7,409 nucleotides of DNA, from positions 1 through 7,409 of the forward strand of contig WFNQ01000108.1 of assembly GCA_015488565.1 (NCBI GenBank). Reading direction: 5' to 3'. The notes beneath the pieces are model-generated. The model was not told the DNA's origin and searched no databases. It was given only the letters and a program-made list of their open reading frames with translations. Below, in pieces: positions 1-6,796 of this stretch (its first letter is position 1; every line of letters starts with the position of its first letter). A program made the position numbers and the translations under genes. This DNA comes from Thiomicrorhabdus sp. GTDB lineage: Bacteria > Pseudomonadota > Gammaproteobacteria > Thiomicrospirales > Thiomicrospiraceae.

Positions 1-14
1 ACCTAACTACCTGT

Positions 15-19
15 AAGGA
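15..19 (+). promoter_or_regulatory. Shine-Dalgarno of dnaA, supports the TTG start
   Basis: AAGGA lies 7 nt before the TTG at 27. It decides the start: the protein begun there (MSTLWAQSLKHLE) opens with a typical DnaA domain I sequence. Only 26 nt of leader are present, so the dnaA promoter and any origin upstream of it are outside the window. Confidence 0.8.
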
Positions 20-26
20 TACTGCT

Positions 27-1406
27 TTGTCAACACTGTGGGCCCAAAGTCTTAAACACCTCGAAAATGATCTCAATGATCAACAATTTCATACGTGGAT
101 CCGTCCTCTTCAAGCCATTGAAGAGGAATCTGCAATTCGCTTACTCGCGCCCTCTACTTTTATTTTAGACTGGGTGAACAAAAAATTAATGACAAACATT
201 CGCCAAGCCATTGCAAAGGCTGCGCCCGTCAATACGCCCGAAATTTTACTCGAAATTGGTGATTATACCGTTGATAGCGCATCCGAAGCGGAAGTAACCA
301 TACCTCAACCTCTGCAGACTAAAAATAAGCCAACTAAAAACAATTCAAAGCCTGTTGCTGCAGGTAACGTTCAAAAATCAACTATTAAGCACAGTCTAAA
401 TGCCAGCTTTACCTTTGATACCTTTGTTGAAGGAAAGGCTAACCAATTGGCTGCTGCTGCCGCACGACAAGTGGCTGAAAACCCAGGAGGAAGTTACAAC
501 CCTTTCTTTATTTATGGTGGTGTTGGCTTAGGTAAAACCCACTTAATGCATGCCATTGGTAACCAGCTTTTAAAAGATAAACCAAACGCTCGTGTTGTTT
601 ATTTACATTCAGAGCGCTTTGTTGCTGACATGGTGAATGCATTACGTCATAATAAAATTGATGAATTTAAACGATTTTATCGTTCATTGGATGCACTACT
701 CATTGATGACATTCAATTTTTTTCCAACAAAGAGCAGTCACAGGAGGAGTTTTTTCATACCTTTAACACGCTACTTGAAGGCAATAAACAAGTCATTTTA
801 ACCAGTGATCGTTTTCCTAAAGAGGTCGATGGACTAGAAGATCGTTTAAAATCTCGTTTTGGTTGGGGATTAACCATTGCCGTAGAGCCGCCTGAGTTTG
901 AAATGCGTGTCGCTATTTTACTTAAAAAAGCCTCTGAATTTGGTATCGCACTTCCCGAAGAAGTCGCCTTTTTTATTGCCAAACGACTGCGTGGAAATGT
1001 TCGAGATTTAGAAGGTGCGTTAAAACGAGTAGGTGCCTACTCACAGTTTACTCAACAAGTGTTAACCGTTGAAGTAGTCAAAGATGCCCTTAAAGACTTG
1101 CTTGCCTTACAACAAAAAATGGTTACTTTAGATAATATTCAAAAAACCGTTGCCGATTATTTTAAATTACGTGTAGCAGACTTACTGTCTAAGCGCCGAA
1201 CTCGAAATATTGCACGGCCACGACAAGTTGCAATGGCCATTGCCAAAGAGCTCACCAATCACAGCTTACCAGAGATTGGAGACGCATTTGGTGGCCGAGA
1301 CCATACCACGGTACTGCATGCCGTACGAAAAATTAAAGAACTACGAGAACAAGACCACCATATTGATAATGACTTCAACAGCTTGATTCGTATTATTACC
1401 AATTAA
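27..1406 (+). CDS. dnaA: Chromosomal replication initiator protein DnaA
   Basis: DnaA is the cytoplasmic AAA+ ATPase that binds DnaA boxes, melts the origin and helps load the DnaB helicase. The 459 residues are complete and close to the E. coli length (467). Domain I covers about 1-85, followed by a low-complexity linker rich in Lys, Asn and Pro (about 86-120). The AAA+ core has Walker A GGVGLGKT (164-171), Walker B LLIDD (224-228), sensor 1 LTSDR (258-262), the arginine-finger region with R273 and R277 before FGWG, and sensor 2 R326 in GNVRDLEG. Domain IV carries KRRTRNIARPRQ (389-400) and the DNA-contacting GGRDHTTVLHAVRK (422-435), matching the family signature. The start is TTG, chosen from the Shine-Dalgarno and the N-terminal match; TTG is often associated with reduced translation. 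dnaN follows after 17 nt, so an operon is likely. Every motif residue checked is present. Confidence 0.99.
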   Translation: MSTLWAQSLKHLENDLNDQQFHTWIRPLQAIEEESAIRLLAPSTFILDWVNKKLMTNIRQAIAKAAPVNTPEILLEIGDYTVDSASEAEVTIPQPLQTKNKPTKNNSKPVAAGNVQKSTIKHSLNASFTFDTFVEGKANQLAAAAARQVAENPGGSYNPFFIYGGVGLGKTHLMHAIGNQLLKDKPNARVVYLHSERFVADMVNALRHNKIDEFKRFYRSLDALLIDDIQFFSNKEQSQEEFFHTFNTLLEGNKQVILTSDRFPKEVDGLEDRLKSRFGWGLTIAVEPPEFEMRVAILLKKASEFGIALPEEVAFFIAKRLRGNVRDLEGALKRVGAYSQFTQQVLTVEVVKDALKDLLALQQKMVTLDNIQKTVADYFKLRVADLLSKRRTRNIARPRQVAMAIAKELTNHSLPEIGDAFGGRDHTTVLHAVRKIKELREQDHHIDNDFNSLIRIITN

Positions 1407-1423
1407 TATTAAGAGACCTTGGC

Positions 1424-2533
1424 ATGAAAATTACCTTAACTCGTGAAAACCTTTTAAACGTCCTACAAACCGTTGGCGGTGTCGTCGAAAAACGTCAAAC
1501 AATGCCTATTTTAGGAAATGTTTTACTTCAGACCTCTGAAAATACACTCACCGTTACCGCATCGGATTTAGAAATTGAAACACGTGCCACTACGGAATTA
1601 GAATCAAGCGATACACCGCAACTTGCCGTTACCCTACCCGCCATTAAACTGATTAATATTGTGCGCTCTCTGCCCAATGGACTCACCATTACATTAGACT
1701 TTGATGGGTCTCGTTGCACCCTCCTTGCAGGGCGCTCTCGCTTTAAGCTTTCTACCTTGCCAGCGGAAGACTTTCCAACGATGGATTTAACGCAAACAGA
1801 CCTGTCTTTTTCACTGTCACAACACCAGTTAAAACAACTTATTTTGCACTCAGGCTTTGCAATGGCGAGTCAGGACGTCCGTTTTTACCTAAACGGCATG
1901 TTATTTGATATTAGCAATAGCACCTTACGAGTTGTCGCCACCGACGGGCACCGTTTATCCACTTGCTCCACTCAACTAGAAATTGAAGGCTTAGCGCCGA
2001 CACAAGCTATTTTACCGAGAAAAGGAGTTTTAGAACTGCAAAAACTCATGAGTGATGAAGATACTTTAATTGAGTTTTCACTTGCTAAAAATTATCTCAC
2101 CGTACAATTAGAAGACACCGTATTTACCTGTAAGCTTGTAGACGGTCGCTTTCCCGATTACCTTCGCGTCATTCCAGCTGACAATGACCAATTGGTTCAA
2201 ACCGATAAAGAGCTATTGCGAAGCTTGCTACAACGTGCCTCCATTTTATCCAATGATAAATTCAAAGGGATTCGTTTAGTGCTCAGTCAAAACCTGTTAG
2301 CCGTCAATGCTTCAAACAGCGAACAAGACGAATCTCATGAAGATATGGCCATTGACTATCAAGGCACAGAAATGGAAATTGGCTTTAACGTAAACTACAT
2401 TATTGATGCACTCAATTCAATACACGATGACTGCGTTACCCTCATATTAAAAGATGCCAATAGCAGCTGTTTAATTGAAACACAGACCGATGTATGTCAT
2501 TGCCAACATGTTATTATGCCAATGCGCTTATAA
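1424..2533 (+). CDS. dnaN: DNA polymerase III beta subunit (sliding clamp)
   Basis: DnaN forms the dimeric ring that tethers DNA polymerase III and other clamp-binding proteins to DNA. The product is 369 residues, against 366 in E. coli, and is collinear with it throughout. It starts MKITLTRENLL, has GRSRFKLSTLPAEDFP (103-118) in the first domain, YLNGML (155-160), ATDGHRLS (172-179), KLVDGRFPDYLRV (237-249), and ends VIMPMRL (363-369). Residues that form the hydrophobic peptide-binding pocket in E. coli appear conserved here as L156, T173, H176, R177, L178, P244, R248, V249 and the C-terminal MPMRL, so clamp partners should bind in the usual way. The ATG is preceded by only a weak purine stretch (AAGAGA, 1411-1416). 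With the 17-nt gap from dnaA, this suggests translation is helped by ribosomes leaving dnaA. A perfect inverted repeat lies just after the stop. Confidence 0.99.
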   Translation: MKITLTRENLLNVLQTVGGVVEKRQTMPILGNVLLQTSENTLTVTASDLEIETRATTELESSDTPQLAVTLPAIKLINIVRSLPNGLTITLDFDGSRCTLLAGRSRFKLSTLPAEDFPTMDLTQTDLSFSLSQHQLKQLILHSGFAMASQDVRFYLNGMLFDISNSTLRVVATDGHRLSTCSTQLEIEGLAPTQAILPRKGVLELQKLMSDEDTLIEFSLAKNYLTVQLEDTVFTCKLVDGRFPDYLRVIPADNDQLVQTDKELLRSLLQRASILSNDKFKGIRLVLSQNLLAVNASNSEQDESHEDMAIDYQGTEMEIGFNVNYIIDALNSIHDDCVTLILKDANSSCLIETQTDVCHCQHVIMPMRL

Positions 2534-2545
2534 CGAATAAGCTTC

Positions 2546-2583
2546 TTTAAATCTGGGTTAAAATAATTTAACCCAGATTTAAA
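2546..2583. repeat. Perfect 17-bp inverted repeat between dnaN and recF, not a canonical terminator
   Basis: The left arm TTTAAATCTGGGTTAAA (2546-2562) and right arm TTTAACCCAGATTTAAA (2567-2583) are exact reverse complements around a 4-nt ATAA loop. In RNA this would be a long hairpin 12 nt after the dnaN stop. It lacks the U-tract of an intrinsic terminator: the + strand continues AAAAT and then C8, while the T-rich side (CTTCTTT) lies upstream. The minus strand also has no U-tract after the stem. It could be a weak or Rho-assisted terminator, an RNA end-stabilising or processing hairpin that separates dnaN and recF expression, or a DNA cruciform or protein site. The repeat itself is certain; its role is not. 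Confidence 0.9.
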
Positions 2584-2587
2584 AAAT

Positions 2588-2595
2588 CCCCCCCC
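2588..2595 (+). repeat. Homopolymer run of eight C upstream of recF
   Basis: Eight consecutive C follow the dnaN-recF inverted repeat and end 29 nt before the recF TTG. Shorter C runs also follow the stop codons of the small membrane-protein gene (five C, 4184-4188) and gyrB (seven C, 6697-6703). No role is known. Such a run is prone to slippage and to sequencing length errors. Confidence 0.85.
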
Positions 2596-2610
2596 TTACT
2601 GAATCTGCAA

Positions 2611-2622
2611 ATGACCTCATAA
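2611..2622 (+). other. Three-codon mini-ORF ending 2 nt before the recF TTG
   Basis: ATG ACC TCA TAA occupies these positions and terminates 2 nt before the recF start codon. No Shine-Dalgarno is visible before this ATG or before the TTG. Ribosomes ending here could in principle reinitiate on recF. This may equally be chance; nothing in the sequence shows that it is translated. Confidence 0.25.
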
Positions 2623-2624
2623 CT

Positions 2625-3728
2625 TTGACACAAATTAATCAACTTACCATTCAACACTTTCGAAACTGTCAACAAGTACAGTGTGAGCTCAGCAGTGGAT
2701 TAAACTTAATCATTGGCGACAATGCCGCAGGAAAAACCTCTATTATTGAAGCGATTTGGGTGCTCGCAACCGGTCGTTCTTTTCGAACACCAAAAACACA
2801 ATACCTGATTCAGCACCAACAAACCGCACTTACTGTGTTTGCCGAAGTGCATTCAAGCCATACCAAAATACATACCAAACACCATCGTTTAGGCATACAA
2901 AAAAGCCTACAACACACCCAATTGCGTATCGACAGTGAAACCACCTCTTCTCAATCCACCATCGCACAACATCTTCCGGTGCAACTGCTCACGCCAGAAA
3001 GCCATAAACTACTTGAAGAGGGGCCAAAAGCCCGCCGTCAATTTATGGATTGGGGTTGCTTTCATCAATCTCCAGATTTTATGCCACTATGGCGTAACTA
3101 CCAACGAGGTCTCAAACAACGTAATCAAGCGCTTAAAAAAAAGCTTCCTAAAGCACAAGTACAGCTTTGGGATCAAACGTTGGTTGAAAACGCTTTAAAA
3201 ATAGACCAAATACGCCAGTCCTATTTAGAGCGTCTAACCCCCTATTTAGTTACTTTTTGCCAAGCACTCATGCCCGAACTCACTGAAAAAGTCATCTGTC
3301 AATACCGTGCTGGATGGCCTAAAAATACCGAAGACCTTATGCAACTTTACCAACTTAATTTTAATAAAGAGCATGCATTAGGCCACACCCAATATGGGGC
3401 ACACCGAGCAGATATTCGCTTTAAATTCTCAGGGCAAGAAGCCATTAATACGCTATCAAGAGGACAACAAAAACTTTTTGTCTGTGCACTGCTTTTAGCA
3501 CAAGCCAGCCTGCATGAAAAAATCTTAAACGAACCGGTGATTATGCTCATAGATGACCTGCCTGCTGAGCTGGATAAAACCCACCGACTAAAACTGCTCG
3601 AACTACTGCAAGTATTAAAAATACAACATATTATTACCAGTACCTCTAAGTCTCTTATTCCAATTTTAAACCCCGAAAATACGCATATTTGGAACCTTTA
3701 TTCTGGAAAAATTACCCGAACAAATTAG
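2625..3728 (+). CDS. recF: DNA replication and repair protein RecF
   Basis: RecF is an SMC/Rad50-like ATPase that binds DNA with RecR and directs RecOR-mediated loading of RecA at single-strand gaps and stalled forks. The 367 residues match the usual length (E. coli 357). Motifs in order are Walker A GDNAAGKT (31-38), MDWGCFH (141-147), GLKQRNQAL (162-170), GAHRAD (258-263), the ABC-type signature LSRGQQK (277-283), and Walker B with D-loop VIMLIDDLPAELD (305-317). The start is TTG: the resulting MTQINQLTIQHFRN aligns with the E. coli N-terminus up to RDFRN, and no in-frame ATG lies between the inverted repeat and this codon. There is no clear Shine-Dalgarno, so low expression or coupling to an upstream event is likely, in keeping with RecF being a low-abundance protein. 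It lies 91 nt after dnaN, beyond a hairpin. The coding strand is strikingly C-rich and G-poor (58 C versus 24 G in 2821-3000). Confidence 0.98.
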   Translation: MTQINQLTIQHFRNCQQVQCELSSGLNLIIGDNAAGKTSIIEAIWVLATGRSFRTPKTQYLIQHQQTALTVFAEVHSSHTKIHTKHHRLGIQKSLQHTQLRIDSETTSSQSTIAQHLPVQLLTPESHKLLEEGPKARRQFMDWGCFHQSPDFMPLWRNYQRGLKQRNQALKKKLPKAQVQLWDQTLVENALKIDQIRQSYLERLTPYLVTFCQALMPELTEKVICQYRAGWPKNTEDLMQLYQLNFNKEHALGHTQYGAHRADIRFKFSGQEAINTLSRGQQKLFVCALLLAQASLHEKILNEPVIMLIDDLPAELDKTHRLKLLELLQVLKIQHIITSTSKSLIPILNPENTHIWNLYSGKITRTN

Positions 3729-3752
3729 AAACCTACTTTTATTCTTTTTCTT

Positions 3753-3761
3753 TGCTACACT
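3753..3761 (+). promoter_or_regulatory. Candidate extended -10 promoter of the small membrane-protein gene
   Basis: TGC followed by TACACT gives an extended -10 element (TGnTACACT). The -35 region is poor: nothing close to TTGACA sits 16-18 nt upstream. A start near 3768 would leave a leader of about 36 nt with a strong Shine-Dalgarno. It lies just after the recF stop in an AT-rich gap without a terminator hairpin, so read-through from recF is also possible. Confidence 0.4.
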
Positions 3762-3790
3762 TAATTAATCTTACTGAGTCGCTTTCTTAA

Positions 3791-3797
3791 AAAGGAG
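3791..3797 (+). promoter_or_regulatory. Strong Shine-Dalgarno of the small membrane-protein gene
   Basis: AAAGGAG stands 7 nt before the ATG at 3805, the best ribosome site in the window. It fixes the start and argues that this small ORF is a real gene. The 9-mer AGGAGACAA (3793-3801) recurs exactly before prk (6861-6869). Confidence 0.85.
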
Positions 3798-3804
3798 ACA
3801 AATC

Positions 3805-4182
3805 ATGAATGATTCCAGCAAACCAACCCAATCAAACCCTATTCATCCAAACCCACTTAATACCACTTTTCCCATGATTATTTATGCGCTCTACCTTGCC
3901 AATCTTGCCGTCCCTTTTACCGCACTCATTGCCGTCATTATGGCTTATATCAATAAAAGCGATGAAAACAACTTTTTACAATCACACTACCAATTCCAAA
4001 TTCGTACCTTCTGGATAGGACTGTTATACCTAATGATAGGCGGCATATTAACACTGGTTGTAATCGGCTGGCTCATTCTACTATTTTATGCCGTCTGGCT
4101 TATCATTCGCTGTGTCAAAGGCCTTAAGTATCTCAACAACCAACAACCGATACCAAACCCAACCAGCTGGATGTTTAGCTAA
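3805..4182 (+). CDS. Small multi-pass inner-membrane protein, DUF4870/COG3671-like, function unknown
   Basis: This 125-residue protein is inserted between recF and gyrB. The N-terminal 20 residues are polar and rich in Asn, Pro and Ser, with no signal peptide. A hydrophobic segment follows (about 24-48), then a short charged loop KSDENNFLQSHYQFQIRT (51-68), then a long hydrophobic stretch (about 69-103) that could form two closely spaced helices, and a tail with basic RCVKGLKYL (102-110) ending PNPTSWMFS. The His-X-X-Phe-Gln-X-Arg-Thr-Phe-Trp loop and the C-terminal Pro-X-X-Ser-Trp-X-Phe motif resemble what I recall of the uncharacterised DUF4870/COG3671 membrane family. That assignment is from memory and unsearched. 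Its strong Shine-Dalgarno, probable own promoter, and membrane-like composition support a real gene. No role in replication can be inferred from position alone. The family's function is not established. Confidence 0.85.
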   Translation: MNDSSKPTQSNPIHPNPLNTTFPMIIYALYLANLAVPFTALIAVIMAYINKSDENNFLQSHYQFQIRTFWIGLLYLMIGGILTLVVIGWLILLFYAVWLIIRCVKGLKYLNNQQPIPNPTSWMFS

Positions 4183-4203
4183 TCCCCCTCTCTTTTAGGG
4201 CTC

Positions 4204-4222
4204 TGCATTTACATTGCATTTA
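4204..4222 (+). repeat. Tandem direct repeat TGCATTTA x2 in the gyrB promoter, 11-nt period
   Basis: TGCATTTA occurs at 4204-4211 and again at 4215-4222, separated by CAT, giving an 11-nt period of about one helical turn. The second copy ends immediately before the TGG of the extended -10 element, and the first covers the -35 position. Two copies on the same DNA face resemble an operator for a protein binding side by side, but no known regulator is recognised. Confidence 0.6.
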
Positions 4223-4231
4223 TGGTAGAAT
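4223..4231 (+). promoter_or_regulatory. Probable gyrB promoter, extended -10 (TGG TAGAAT)
   Basis: TAGAAT (4226-4231) matches the sigma70 -10 consensus in five of six positions and is preceded by TGG, making an extended -10. The hexamer 17 nt upstream (CTGCAT, 4203-4208) is a poor -35, which an extended -10 can compensate. Transcription would start near 4238, giving a leader of about 30 nt. gyrB promoters in many bacteria respond to loss of supercoiling; whether this one does cannot be read from sequence. Confidence 0.6.
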
Positions 4232-4269
4232 TGCCAGTCTAATTTTGTCCTTAAAAGAAATCGAGTTTT

Positions 4270-6696
4270 ATGTCTGAAGAAACACAATACGATTCCTCCT
4301 CCATCACGGTTCTAAAAGGCCTTGATGCCGTTCGTAAACGTCCTGGAATGTACATTGGAGACACCGATGATGGTTCTGGTCTACACCACATGGTATTCGA
4401 AGTCGTAGACAACGGTATTGATGAAGCCCTAGCAGGCCACTGTGACAAAGTCGTGGTTACCATCCACACCGACGGTTCGGTTTCCGTTACCGATAATGGC
4501 CGTGGAATTCCCGTTGATATTCACGAAGAAGAAGGTGTATCCGCTGCTGAAGTCATTATGACCGTACTTCATGCGGGGGGTAAATTTGATGACAACTCCT
4601 ATAAAGTATCTGGTGGGTTGCATGGTGTGGGGGTCTCCGTTGTTAATGCCCTATCCGAAAAACTCTATCTCATCATCAAACGAGATGGGCAAATTTGGAA
4701 ACAATCCTATACCCACGGCATACCAGACGCGCCCATGGCGGCTGTTGGCCCTACCGAAGAGACCGGAACCGAAATTCGCTTCTTGCCAAGTACCGACACC
4801 TTTACCAATGTTGAATTTAAGTTTGACTACCTCTTAAAACGCCTAAGAGAGCTTTCATTCTTAAACTCTGGTGTTCACATCGAACTGCTTGATAAACGCG
4901 ATGACCGTCATGAAGTGTTTCAGTTTGATGGTGGCATTAGAGCCTTTGTGGATTACATCAACACCAATAAACCCCTCATCAACGAAAAAGCCTTCTACTT
5001 CAGTACCGTCAAAGACGACATTACCGTTGAAGTGGCGATGCAGTGGTCCGAAGCCTATAAAGAATCTATTTTCTGTTTTACCAATAACATTCCACAACGG
5101 GATGGTGGAACGCACATGTCTGGGTTTAGAGCGGCCTTAACACGCTCAATGAACTCCTATGCCGAAGGTTCTGGCTTAGCTAAAAAGTACAAAATTACCG
5201 TCTCAGGTGACGATGCGCGTGAAGGACTCGCTGCCGTTATTTCGGTTAAAGTACCCGATCCTAAATTCTCATCACAAACCAAAGACAAACTGGTCTCTTC
5301 CGAAGTCAAAAGCGCGGTTGAAACGGCCATGAATGAAAAGCTTTCGGAATACCTTCTGGAAAACCCCAAAGAGGCTCAAGCTGTTTTCGGTAAAATTGTC
5401 GATGCCGCTCGTGCAAGAGAAGCCGCACGTAAAGCACGTGAAATGACTCGTCGTAAAGGCGCGTTAGACATTGCCGGCCTGCCAGGTAAACTCGCTGATT
5501 GCCAAGAAAAAGACCCCGCTCTTTCTGAACTGTACTTGGTGGAGGGTGACTCCGCGGGTGGTTCCGCCAAACAAGGGCGTGACCGACGTACCCAAGCCAT
5601 TTTGCCACTCAAAGGTAAAATACTAAACGTTGAAAGAGCCCGTTTTGATAGAATGTTGGCCTCTCAAGAAGTCGGCACCTTAATCACCGCATTGGGGTGT
5701 GGCATCGGTGAAGAATACAATCTCGAAAAACTGCGCTATCACCGCATCATTATCATGACCGATGCCGATGTAGATGGCTCGCATATTCGCACCCTATTAT
5801 TAACCTTTTTCTATCGTCAATACCCTGAGTTAGTCGAAAAAGGGTATATTTATATTGCTCAGCCTCCGCTTTATAAAGTCAAAAAAGGCAAGCAAGAGAC
5901 TTATTTAAAAGACGATTCCGAACTGGAAGGCTACTTACTACAAACCGCCATTGATAACGCCGCTTTATGGACAGAAGACGGCGCGCCCAGTATTAATGGT
6001 GTTGCATTAGAAAGCCTAGCCAAAACCTACTTTAAAACTCAACACGTGATTAAACGTTTAGGCCGTCGATACAACCCTGTATTTTTAGAAATGATGATTG
6101 ATCATCCAACCATTACTTTAGAACTATTGAATGATTTTGATGGCTTAACGGAATGGGTTGCTCAATTTTTACCTCACCTAAAAGCTAATGGTGAAAAAAA
6201 TAAAGTAGAATACCAACTTACCGTTGAACCCGCCAGTGAACTAGACAGCAATGGCGCATTTCAAGTTCGTTTACAACAGCGTGAACACGGCTCTCTAAGC
6301 TCACAGATATTTGATGCCGAATTTTTCGCCTCCAAAGACTTTGAACAAATTGTAGCACTAGGTCAAGCACTGCAAGGGCTACTAAGCGAGTCCGCCTACA
6401 TCCAACGTGGTGAGAAGAAACAACCCGTTTCCAGCTTTAAAGAAGCCATTGAATGGCTATTTAACGAAGCCAAGCGTGGCCAAAATATCCAACGCTACAA
6501 AGGTTTAGGGGAAATGAACCCAGAACAACTTTGGGAAACCACCATGAACGCCGAAGCTCGACGTTTATTGCAAGTGACCATTCGAGATGCCATTACCGCA
6601 GACCAAGTATTCACCACTCTAATGGGCGATGAAGTCGAACCTCGTAGAGCCTTTATTGAATCCAACGCCCTTCAAGTTGAAAACTTGGATGTATAA
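4270..6696 (+). CDS. gyrB: DNA gyrase subunit B
   Basis: GyrB is the ATPase and metal-binding subunit of DNA gyrase (A2B2), which introduces negative supercoils ahead of forks and transcription. The 808 residues compare with 804 in E. coli. The GHKL ATPase domain shows catalytic E44, N48, D75, GRGIP (77-81), the ATP-lid region GGLHGVGVSVVNALS (115-129) and T167. The transducer has NNIPQRDGGTH (272-282) and the ATP-sensing QTK loop (Q336, K338). The TOPRIM domain has EGDSAGGSAKQGRDR (425-439) with E425, and TDADVDGSH (497-505) with D498, D500 and D502. A less conserved block at about 550-735 is the insert typical of Gram-negative GyrB, and the tail QRYKGLGEMNPEQLWETTM (741-759) is canonical. 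Residues linked to coumarin and quinolone resistance in E. coli look wild type here (R138, D427, K448). The Shine-Dalgarno is weak. It has its own probable promoter after the membrane-protein gene. Confidence 0.99.
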   Translation: MSEETQYDSSSITVLKGLDAVRKRPGMYIGDTDDGSGLHHMVFEVVDNGIDEALAGHCDKVVVTIHTDGSVSVTDNGRGIPVDIHEEEGVSAAEVIMTVLHAGGKFDDNSYKVSGGLHGVGVSVVNALSEKLYLIIKRDGQIWKQSYTHGIPDAPMAAVGPTEETGTEIRFLPSTDTFTNVEFKFDYLLKRLRELSFLNSGVHIELLDKRDDRHEVFQFDGGIRAFVDYINTNKPLINEKAFYFSTVKDDITVEVAMQWSEAYKESIFCFTNNIPQRDGGTHMSGFRAALTRSMNSYAEGSGLAKKYKITVSGDDAREGLAAVISVKVPDPKFSSQTKDKLVSSEVKSAVETAMNEKLSEYLLENPKEAQAVFGKIVDAARAREAARKAREMTRRKGALDIAGLPGKLADCQEKDPALSELYLVEGDSAGGSAKQGRDRRTQAILPLKGKILNVERARFDRMLASQEVGTLITALGCGIGEEYNLEKLRYHRIIIMTDADVDGSHIRTLLLTFFYRQYPELVEKGYIYIAQPPLYKVKKGKQETYLKDDSELEGYLLQTAIDNAALWTEDGAPSINGVALESLAKTYFKTQHVIKRLGRRYNPVFLEMMIDHPTITLELLNDFDGLTEWVAQFLPHLKANGEKNKVEYQLTVEPASELDSNGAFQVRLQQREHGSLSSQIFDAEFFASKDFEQIVALGQALQGLLSESAYIQRGEKKQPVSSFKEAIEWLFNEAKRGQNIQRYKGLGEMNPEQLWETTMNAEARRLLQVTIRDAITADQVFTTLMGDEVEPRRAFIESNALQVENLDV

Positions 6697-6751
6697 CCCC
6701 CCCTCCTGTGAATGCTAACACACGATGTAAACGCATTACTTGAAGGGGTTA
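6694..6751 (+). repeat. Nested inverted repeats after gyrB, weak terminator candidate
   Basis: TAACCCC (6694-6700, including the gyrB stop codon) is the exact reverse complement of GGGGTTA (6745-6751). Inside it AATGC (6711-6715) pairs with GCATT (6733-6737). The outer stem is GC-rich but encloses 44 nt, and the nearest T run (TTTTT, 6765-6769) is 13 nt further on. It is not a standard intrinsic terminator. The C-rich, G-poor start of this gap could also suit Rho loading. No better gyrB terminator is visible. Confidence 0.35.
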
Positions 6752-6767
6752 GAACAATAAGAAATTT

Positions 6768-6796
6768 TTGAAATATAAGTGATTTTAGTTTCTAAT
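6768..6796 (+). promoter_or_regulatory. Probable sigma70 promoter of prk
   Basis: TTGAAA (6768-6773) and TCTAAT (6791-6796) each match consensus in five of six positions and are separated by the optimal 17 nt. The start would be near 6803, giving a leader of about 69 nt. An imperfect inverted repeat, GATTTTAG and CTAATATC around TTT (6781-6799, one mismatch), overlaps the -10 and could be an operator. Confidence 0.6.

Noticed and set aside
755..982. Reverse-strand open frame inside dnaA, and similar ones inside dnaN, recF and gyrB
   Set aside because: They lie opposite clear conserved coding sequence, have no ribosome site or recognisable protein features, and are explained as shadows of the real genes.
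1955..1963. DnaA-box-like TTATCCACT in dnaN, and TGTGGATTA near 4946 in gyrB
   Set aside because: Each is one base off the consensus, isolated, and inside conserved coding sequence. There is no cluster and no AT-rich unwinding region, so no origin is called in this window.
2596..2623. Promoter TTACTG-N16-CATAAC just before recF
   Set aside because: Both hexamers match consensus poorly and the start point would fall inside the recF coding sequence.
2756..3198. Forward open frames of 60 and 87 residues inside recF in another frame
   Set aside because: They overlap conserved RecF sequence, lack good ribosome sites, and show no protein-family features.
4186..4200. CCCT and AGGG hairpin after the small membrane-protein gene as a terminator
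   Set aside because: The stem is only 4 bp with a 7-nt loop and no T run follows it.
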